Assembly: GCA_045546275.1 (NCBI GenBank)
Contig: JAZQCM010000020.1
Coordinates: 1-6,011 of the forward strand
Length of the DNA: 6,011 nt
Reading direction: 5' to 3'
From: RGIG1927 sp045546275
Lineage (GTDB): Bacteria > Bacillota > Clostridia > UMGS1883
The translations under genes were made by a program, and so were the position numbers. Shown here in pieces: positions 1 through 4,982 of the stretch. The stretch's first letter is position 1; every line of letters begins with the position of its first letter. Under the pieces are notes generated by a model. That model saw nothing but the letters and a program-made list of their open reading frames with translations. It was not told where the DNA came from and made no database searches.

Positions 1-396
1 AATAGAGGCTGAGTTATACATACGGCAGTATATCGTCTGCGGTTCAATAGTGATTTCCCGTATAACATCACCTTTTTTCTGCGTTCTCTCTTTGAGTTTT
101 TCTATGGTCAGAATAAGTTCATCCTTCATTTTTTCAAGCCTGTTTATCATCGGCTGTAAATCCGTTGTATCGCTGAAATATGTTCTTATTTCGTCAAGCG
201 ACAACCCTAAGTCCTGAAATACACGGATTGTGCGGATTTGTGTGAATGTGTCAATAGTGTAATATCTGTTACCCGTAGTGCCGTCTTTTTTGTCCGGAGT
301 AATAAGGCCTTTTGTTTCATAGTTCAATATAATTTTTCTTGTGATTCCAATGGCTTTTGCTATCTCGCCGATGGAAAATAAATTGTTATTATCCAT
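1..396 (-). CDS. MerR-family transcriptional regulator, N-terminal 132 residues (3' end beyond left edge)
   Basis: Reading leftwards from ATG at 396, the frame stays open to the window edge and gives 132 residues beginning MDNNNLFSIGEIAKAIGI. Residues 7-75 match the MerR winged-helix DNA-binding domain: FSIGEIAKAIGITRK (helix-turn-helix), NYETKGLITP (the usual RYYEEKGLL position, here with N for the common R), NRYYTIDT (wing) and IRVFQDLGLSLDEIRTYF. Residues 80-108 (LEKMKDELILTIEKLKER) form the expected antiparallel coiled-coil dimerisation helix. The last residues (REITIEPQTIYCRMYN) look like the first strand of a GyrI-like/BmrR-type effector domain, so the complete protein may be a drug- or small-molecule-responsive regulator of about 270 residues; that part is inference because it lies outside the window. 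The start is supported by GAGGG eight bases upstream. Family members bind as dimers in over-long promoter spacers and untwist the DNA to activate transcription. A matching site lies just upstream at 466-496. The inducer cannot be told from this half. Confidence 0.93.
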   Translation of the reverse strand, partial: MDNNNLFSIGEIAKAIGITRKIILNYETKGLITPDKKDGTTGNRYYTIDTFTQIRTIRVFQDLGLSLDEIRTYFSDTTDLQPMINRLEKMKDELILTIEKLKERTQKKGDVIREITIEPQTIYCRMYNSASI

Positions 397-403
397 TAAA
401 TAA

Positions 404-408
404 CCCTC
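404..408 (-). promoter_or_regulatory. Ribosome binding site of the MerR-family gene
   Basis: The minus strand reads GAGGG, seven bases before the ATG at 396-394. It is a good Shine-Dalgarno match and fixes this start codon as the real one. Confidence 0.75.
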
Positions 409-465
409 GTTTTTTGTATAAAATAAATATTTCTGAAAGAATTTGAGAAATTTTTCAAAAAACAC

Positions 466-496
466 TTGCATCGCACATCGATGGGCGGTGTACAAT
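466..496 (+). promoter_or_regulatory. Rightward promoter with 19-bp spacer, MerR-activated type
   Basis: The -35 element TTGCAT (466-471) and the -10 element TACAAT (491-496) are separated by 19 bases. Promoters activated by MerR-family proteins characteristically have 19-20 bp spacers, too long for efficient unaided use, with the operator palindrome inside the spacer. Both conditions are met here. Transcription would start near 503 and first meet the small zinc-ribbon gene at 618, leaving a leader of roughly 115 bases. Assignment to the adjacent MerR-type regulator is inference from position and architecture. Confidence 0.7.
469..490. promoter_or_regulatory. Probable MerR-family operator, imperfect palindrome centred on ATCGAT
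   Basis: The 22 bases CATCGCACATCGATGGGCGGTG pair at 9 of 11 symmetric positions (mismatches at 471/488 and 475/484). The dyad lies almost entirely between the -35 and -10 of the rightward promoter. For the regulator's own leftward promoter the same site falls at about +1 to +20, where a bound dimer would be expected to block transcription. This gives autorepression plus divergent activation, the arrangement known from mer-type regulators. Confidence 0.68.
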
Positions 497-497
497 C

Positions 498-526
498 ATT
501 ATAGCATAGTATATATAATTTTTCAA
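498..526 (-). promoter_or_regulatory. Sigma-A-type promoter for the MerR-family gene
   Basis: On the minus strand TTGAAA (526-521), a 17-base spacer and TATAAT (503-498) make a near-consensus vegetative promoter. The start point would be near 491, giving a leader of about 95 bases before the ATG at 396. Its -10 is only one base away from the -10 of the rightward promoter, so polymerases on the two promoters should compete. Confidence 0.75.
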
Positions 527-578
527 GATGTAGAAAAAAATAGTTGCTAATCACCGTATTTAGTGTAAAAAGTGCTAT

Positions 579-593
579 TTGTTTCACAAACAA
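579..593. repeat. 15-bp perfect inverted repeat TTGTTT-CAC-AAACAA
   Basis: Six-base arms (579-584 and 588-593) flank a three-base centre, ten bases before the Shine-Dalgarno sequence of the small zinc-ribbon gene. In RNA this would be a weak AU-rich hairpin; in DNA it could be a small operator. No family could be assigned, and chance is quite possible in such AT-rich sequence. Confidence 0.35.
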
Positions 594-603
594 TTTCAGA
601 AAC

Positions 604-611
604 GGAAGGTG
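604..611 (+). promoter_or_regulatory. Ribosome binding site that decides a TTG start
   Basis: GGAAGGTG lies six bases before TTG at 618. Another in-frame TTG exists at 579 but has no Shine-Dalgarno sequence in front of it, so 618 is the better start. Confidence 0.7.
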
Positions 612-617
612 ATAAAC

Positions 618-884
618 TTGAAGCTTAAAGACTATTGCATTAAAGAAGGAAAGGAGTATTTGTTAGAAGAATGGGATGTTGAAAAAAATCTGCCGTTCAC
701 TCCCGAAAATGTTGCTTCCGGAAGTGCAGTACCTGTATGGTGGAAATGTAAAAAAGGTCATTCGTGGCAAACTCAGGTGAGAAGCCGTGCAAAGTCGCTT
801 ACAAGATGTCCTAAGTGCCTTGAAGCAGAGCTTAGAAAAAAGCGAAAAGAAAAGGCAATGGAATATGCAAAAAGACTAAAATAA
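618..884 (+). CDS. Small zinc-ribbon (treble-clef, DUF4379-like) protein, 88 aa
   Basis: Starting at TTG 618 the protein has 88 residues (MKLKDYCIKEGKEYLLEEWD...). The central pattern is EWDVEKN, then P-x-x-V-x-x-G-S, VWWKCKKGHSW, about 20 residues later RCPKC. This is the signature of the probable zinc-ribbon domain DUF4379 (PF14311), in which CxxxH and CPxC would bind one Zn ion. In large family members the unit is repeated in tandem and often joined to nuclease-like or restriction-like domains; here a single unit stands alone, followed by a very basic tail (residues 70-88, rich in Lys and Arg) that could contact nucleic acid. No signal peptide or membrane segment is visible, so it should be cytoplasmic. 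It is the first gene downstream of the MerR-type promoter at 466-496, but its role and any tie to the regulator are unproven. The open frame extends upstream to a TTG at 579, which would give 101 residues but lacks an RBS. Confidence 0.8.
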   Translation: MKLKDYCIKEGKEYLLEEWDVEKNLPFTPENVASGSAVPVWWKCKKGHSWQTQVRSRAKSLTRCPKCLEAELRKKRKEKAMEYAKRLK

Positions 885-902
885 ATGTATTACACATTTA
901 TT
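880..902 (+). terminator. AT-rich hairpin overlapping the stop codon, possible weak terminator
   Basis: A 9-bp stem (880-888 pairing with 894-902, AATAAATGT/ACATTTATT) closes a five-base loop directly at the end of the zinc-ribbon gene. Only one G-C pair is present and the T run (916-920) is 13 bases away, so it is at best a weak intrinsic terminator. It is the only candidate for ending the small transcript. Confidence 0.3.
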
Positions 903-936
903 CATTGTTATCCCATTTTTAAACCATTAAGACGGT

Positions 937-942
937 TATAAT
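937..942 (+). promoter_or_regulatory. Possible -10 element for the secreted-protein genes
   Basis: A perfect TATAAT lies 53 bases before the ATG at 996. The region 16-18 bases upstream (CATTTT and neighbours, about 914-919) is a poor -35, so either an activator helps or transcription comes partly from further left. A short ACCG-GATA-CGGT dyad (943-954) lies directly downstream and could be incidental. Confidence 0.4.
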
Positions 943-995
943 ACCGGATACGGTTTCAGATAAAAATAACTAAAAAAGAAAGAAGGAACACAAAA

Positions 996-1025
996 ATGAA
1001 AAAACTTTTAAGTATTCTTTTGTGT
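996..1025 (+). repeat. 30-bp signal-peptide sequence repeated at the start of the next gene (copy 1)
   Basis: The first ten codons here match 4953-4982 at 29 of 30 bases; the only difference is C versus T at the first base of codon 4 (Leu versus Phe). After codon 10 the two genes diverge. The match includes synonymous positions, so it reflects shared ancestry or conversion, not only selection on the peptide. Confidence 0.85.
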
Positions 1026-4000
1026 ATGATGCTGATTACTTCACTTATACCAATCAGCGCAAGCGCAACAGAAACCACAGAGAGCACAGAGGGCGCAAGT
1101 CCGGAGGTTTTGGAAAAATTCGGTTTTTCTCTTGACCCCGACTCTTACGACACCACTGCATTAAAACCGGGCTCTCACCCGTTAGAGCCGAAGTATGATT
1201 TATACATCGATAACGGCAGTAAGCACTCAAAAACAGATGCAAGGTTGAAACACGCCGTTGTAAGTGGACTCAACTTTTATCCACAGTTTAACCTCTCGCT
1301 GGAAGTATCGGACGCTTTTTCAAACAAAGAATCAGTGCCCTTCTTTGTTTCAACAGGCTTTGCAGCCACAAGTACAGGCGTTGACGACCATATTGCAAAA
1401 GTTTACCTTAAGGGTGGACAATCAGGCGGCAAAATATTATTAAGCATATACGATGCCAAAGGCAACGCCCTCTTAACAGGATATGATACAGGTGGATATG
1501 TAGCGACAGCTGATGTAATAGAAATGTGGGAGGTTGAAGGTCTCTTATCTGTAACATCAGGCGACTTTGACGGCGACGGCGTTGATGAAATTGCTGTTTA
1601 CACACCAAACAATGGCGCTGTTGATGTCAGAACAACGATTTTTGTGAGTATATTTGAATTTGACAAAAACAGCAACACAGTTACAAAAAAGCAAAGCATT
1701 GACCTCACAGCCGGTGAAACCACAGACTGGCAACATACCCCTAAGAAAGTGAGTAACGCGATTTTTACATTTTTAGTCACATATCATGATTGGCTTCCGT
1801 ATGTTGCCCTTTGCGGTGACGACTTAAGCGGCGACGGCATTTCGGACCTTGCAGCAGCAGTAAACTTTTCTACCTGGTTCAAAGGCAGAGATGGCACAAG
1901 AACAGACTCTGTAGCCAATCTTATAAAGCCCAATACTTCATTTGCCTCTGTTCTTGAAGTATATGAGGGCACGCAAGATGGAAACCTCACCCAGAGTATA
2001 AAGCACAGAACAATGGTGACAACAGGTCTTACAGGCGGCTCAAGTGATGCTAATACACAGAACCGCTTTATACTCCGTAATGCAAACATCACAACGGGCG
2101 ATGTTAACGGTGACGGAATAAAAGAAATCATCATAGCAGGTAACTACACAAGAGCCTCAAACTACTCAATCACTTCAACATCTACCGCTACCTCAAACAG
2201 CTTTGTAGAGGTTGACGGTGAGAGCGCCCTTTGCCACATTGTGGGCTACACCACATACGAAAACCTTAAAAACCGCGAAATGTACAACTCAAATTCAGAA
2301 TATAACTGGACAGTACAGCGCACGGGCGACGGTCAGACCTATTGGTTTAATGAAGACGATACCGATTCAGGCCCGATTACCGTATCATTAGCTTCATTCA
2401 AGCGAAATGGCACAGGATATCCCGAAACAATATTCGTAGGCGGTCAGTTCTTTGAATATAATTCAGAATCAGGCACCCTCGCATTTTTGAAAAACAGCAA
2501 CATCAGCTACCCCGATAGTATAGGAAAGACCAGCGTTGTGTGGATTGGTAAAGCCGTAGCAGGAAACCTGGCAAACGATGTGTTCGGGAGAGAGGCTGTA
2601 GTATTCCCGTTTTATATGAAGAAAAGCGGCGAAGATATATTCTCCTGCGAAGTAGATTTTTTCTATAACAGAACGTCTTTACAATCTTTGGGTGGAAGGG
2701 AAGTACTTGCCAATACTTACCATTATGCATTTTCTACTGTTTCTTCTCAGCAATTGGCTTCTTTGGTTCTTTTAGACGGCGGCGGCAAAACAGGCTACCT
2801 GACCTACGAAGAAAACAACACTGATGTTTATTACAGTGATGTAGAGGTTCTTTCAATTATGCAGGCACCGCCGCTTTATGAAGAGCTCAATGACGATACA
2901 TATATAGGCAACTCCGAAACGAGCTTTACAAAGTCAGAAGGCAGCAGTGAGGAATGGACTCACGGCGGTTCGCTGACAGCAGGTGTTGTGGCAGGCTTTG
3001 AATATAAGGGCTCATTCCTTGGTATTTTCCCTGCCGTAGGTGCAGAGTATGAATTCAGCCTCACAGGAACCATCGGCGGTGAAGACGCCAAAGAAAAAAC
3101 CTACGACTATTCTTCAGGCTTTGCAACAGCAGGTACTACAGATACCGCGGTAATTTTCGCTGTTCCTTATGTGCGTTACAACTGCACAATGTATGTTCCT
3201 GAATACAAATTGCCAACAGAAGAAGATTACAACACACTCTGTGCTTTCAGAGATGAGCTTGCTGCTAATCTCAGCAAGTATGTTGAAACGGGCGATACAC
3301 AGTCAAAGGGTACTTATGTAATGGGTTGCAAGTATTATTATTACAGATACAGCTCTTATGTAACCGAAAATAACTATATGAAGCAGCAGGAAGTGCTCTA
3401 TAAGGTAGCAGAAGAAATCAGCTTTATTGAAGATGCTATAGCATCATTCGGAAAAGGCGGCACAGGTACATGGGGCGGTACTGTAGAAGGTGCTATTTTA
3501 CCCTATCACTACTGCATACCCCAGCAGCCTATGGTAACAACAATAGATGCAAAAACCTACGATGCAATAGCAGACGCCACACCCGGACTTGAAAAAATCT
3601 ACGGCAATGTGTTCAGCGAAACATACCGCGCAGGTGACCCGAATACATACGCTCACTCAACAGGTGCGCTCAATGCAACAGGTACTGTTCTTCAGTCGAA
3701 AATGTCATCGGGCAACTCATCTGACGGATATTTGACAAACAGTAACGCTTCTGCTCCCGGCAGCAGTCAGTCGCAGAGTATTTCTGTAGAAGAGTCAGAC
3801 TCCGATACATTGACCTGGGGTACGGCAGTAGAAAATACATCGCTTGCAATTGTCGGCGGTGCAAAGGTCGGTTTCACCGTATCGGCAGAGTATAACGGAA
3901 GCCACACAACAACCAGCACAAAGGGCAATGAATATTCAGGTACTGTTGTAGCGTTACCTGCAAACACACCTGCAGATTATGCTTACAGCTGGAAGCTTGT

Positions 4001-4925
4001 TTCATACACAACCACGCTCAACGGCAAAAAGGTACCCGTTGTGGGTTATCTTACAAAGATTACCGCTGCAGCTCCCCCGTCTGTTGCACAGAATATTTCT
4101 GTTGAAAATCTGACAGATACATCTGCAACACTCACCTGGGAAAACGGCGAAAGAGCAGCTGACTTTTACAAAATTTCAAGAGTTGATGAATACGGAAACA
4201 ACCCCGTAACGATTGCAAACAACATAGTTCCCGTTGACGGAAAATGCTCTTACGATATATCAAATCTCAAGCCATCAGGCACAACACCAAGTACATCATA
4301 TTACGTGATAGAATCTTACAACACAAGTGGCAAAAAGAGTATTGCATCCGAAACAATTTCTGTTACAACCATGCCCGAAGGCTTTTCAGTGGTACTTTCA
4401 GTTGAAGGCATCGAAAAAGATGTGATTTACAGAGACGGCAAAAACCTCTCCGCAAAATTAAATATCAGCGGCAACGAAGGCTATGACACCTTCTATCAGT
4501 GGCAGATGTCTGACGGTAATGACTGGGTTGACCTTGACGGACAGGCTACAAAAACGATGAACTTTAAAATTTCAACATTAGACAACAACAAAAAAGTTCG
4601 TTGCGCAGTTACGATGTTTATCGGCTCTCGTGCTTATAAGATTTATACAGTTCCCATTACCTTGCATTGTGCAAGAACTGTTGAAGGTTACAGCGTTGAT
4701 TGGGCTGATAATGGAAAATCAGTAACAATTACAGCTGAAGAAGGTGCTACACCTGCTAATATTTACTTAAAAGCAGAAAATGCAAACGGAATTTCAAAAA
4801 TTATGTATGAACCTTCATCAGCAAATGGGGTTACATTTAATACATCGGATGTAGCAAGTGATGATATGAGAATTTACATATGGGAAAATAATTTAGCTCC
4901 CGTTACTTATCCGTTTGTAAGATAA
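996..4925 (+). CDS. Large secreted multidomain protein with FG-GAP beta-propeller, FN3-like and Ig-like domains, 1309 aa
   Basis: The ATG follows AAGGA (983-987) at an eight-base gap. Residues 1-24 are a signal peptide (MKK, hydrophobic core LLSILLCMMLITSLIPI, SASA cleavage motif before TETTE), so the protein is exported. Residues about 50-630 carry FG-GAP/VCBS-type repeats with calcium-loop signatures: GDFDGDGVDEIAV (189-201), DDLSGDGISDLAA (275-287) and GDVNGDGIKEIII (368-380), plus degenerate blades near 466-482 and 519-537; this fits an integrin-like beta-propeller. Residues 643-735 and 930-1006 are beta-rich with alternating small, polar and hydrophobic residues, separated by a stretch with a YYYYRY motif (around 780) and a probable helix (about 790-815). 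Residues 1027-1125 resemble an FN3 domain (SATLTW, YKISRVD, YYVIESYN). Residues about 1130-1222 resemble an Ig-like domain (FYQWQMS, W, VRCAVT). The tail 1226-1309 ends in IYIWENNLAPVTYP, like C-terminal modules of other clostridial secreted proteins. No LPxTG, SLH or membrane anchor is seen. Binding or adhesion is the conservative guess; no catalytic motif was recognised. Confidence 0.92.
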   Translation: MKKLLSILLCMMLITSLIPISASATETTESTEGASPEVLEKFGFSLDPDSYDTTALKPGSHPLEPKYDLYIDNGSKHSKTDARLKHAVVSGLNFYPQFNLSLEVSDAFSNKESVPFFVSTGFAATSTGVDDHIAKVYLKGGQSGGKILLSIYDAKGNALLTGYDTGGYVATADVIEMWEVEGLLSVTSGDFDGDGVDEIAVYTPNNGAVDVRTTIFVSIFEFDKNSNTVTKKQSIDLTAGETTDWQHTPKKVSNAIFTFLVTYHDWLPYVALCGDDLSGDGISDLAAAVNFSTWFKGRDGTRTDSVANLIKPNTSFASVLEVYEGTQDGNLTQSIKHRTMVTTGLTGGSSDANTQNRFILRNANITTGDVNGDGIKEIIIAGNYTRASNYSITSTSTATSNSFVEVDGESALCHIVGYTTYENLKNREMYNSNSEYNWTVQRTGDGQTYWFNEDDTDSGPITVSLASFKRNGTGYPETIFVGGQFFEYNSESGTLAFLKNSNISYPDSIGKTSVVWIGKAVAGNLANDVFGREAVVFPFYMKKSGEDIFSCEVDFFYNRTSLQSLGGREVLANTYHYAFSTVSSQQLASLVLLDGGGKTGYLTYEENNTDVYYSDVEVLSIMQAPPLYEELNDDTYIGNSETSFTKSEGSSEEWTHGGSLTAGVVAGFEYKGSFLGIFPAVGAEYEFSLTGTIGGEDAKEKTYDYSSGFATAGTTDTAVIFAVPYVRYNCTMYVPEYKLPTEEDYNTLCAFRDELAANLSKYVETGDTQSKGTYVMGCKYYYYRYSSYVTENNYMKQQEVLYKVAEEISFIEDAIASFGKGGTGTWGGTVEGAILPYHYCIPQQPMVTTIDAKTYDAIADATPGLEKIYGNVFSETYRAGDPNTYAHSTGALNATGTVLQSKMSSGNSSDGYLTNSNASAPGSSQSQSISVEESDSDTLTWGTAVENTSLAIVGGAKVGFTVSAEYNGSHTTTSTKGNEYSGTVVALPANTPADYAYSWKLVSYTTTLNGKKVPVVGYLTKITAAAPPSVAQNISVENLTDTSATLTWENGERAADFYKISRVDEYGNNPVTIANNIVPVDGKCSYDISNLKPSGTTPSTSYYVIESYNTSGKKSIASETISVTTMPEGFSVVLSVEGIEKDVIYRDGKNLSAKLNISGNEGYDTFYQWQMSDGNDWVDLDGQATKTMNFKISTLDNNKKVRCAVTMFIGSRAYKIYTVPITLHCARTVEGYSVDWADNGKSVTITAEEGATPANIYLKAENANGISKIMYEPSSANGVTFNTSDVASDDMRIYIWENNLAPVTYPFVR

Positions 4926-4942
4926 ATTTAAACAGGGAAAGC

Positions 4943-4947
4943 AGGAG
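4943..4947 (+). promoter_or_regulatory. Ribosome binding site of the second secreted-protein gene
   Basis: AGGAG lies five bases before ATG at 4953 inside the 27-base gap after the preceding stop codon. The gap has no hairpin and no promoter-like pair, which supports cotranscription with the large gene. Confidence 0.75.
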
Positions 4948-4952
4948 AGAAA

Positions 4953-4982
4953 ATGAAAAAATTTTTAAGTATTCTTTTGTGT
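4953..4982 (+). repeat. 30-bp signal-peptide sequence shared with the preceding gene (copy 2)
   Basis: This is the partner of 996-1025, with 29 of 30 bases identical. The upstream RBS contexts are similar in kind (purine-rich, ending in AAAATG) but are not aligned copies. Confidence 0.85.

Noticed and set aside
396..593. Minus-strand open frame of 65 codons upstream of the regulator
   Set aside because: It covers the divergent promoter region, has no RBS at its start and no recognisable protein pattern; the DNA is better explained as regulatory.
397..617. Riboswitch or structured leader ahead of either gene
   Set aside because: Only the operator dyad and a weak AU-rich hairpin are visible; no conserved riboswitch core, anti-terminator pair or T tract.
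1784..2134. Minus-strand open frame of 116 codons inside the large gene
   Set aside because: It is opposite the calcium-loop repeats of the propeller and has no translation signals; a shadow frame.
996..4925. Carbohydrate-active or protease catalytic domain in the large secreted protein
   Set aside because: No recognisable catalytic motif was found; FN3-like and Ig-like modules often accompany enzymes but do not prove one.
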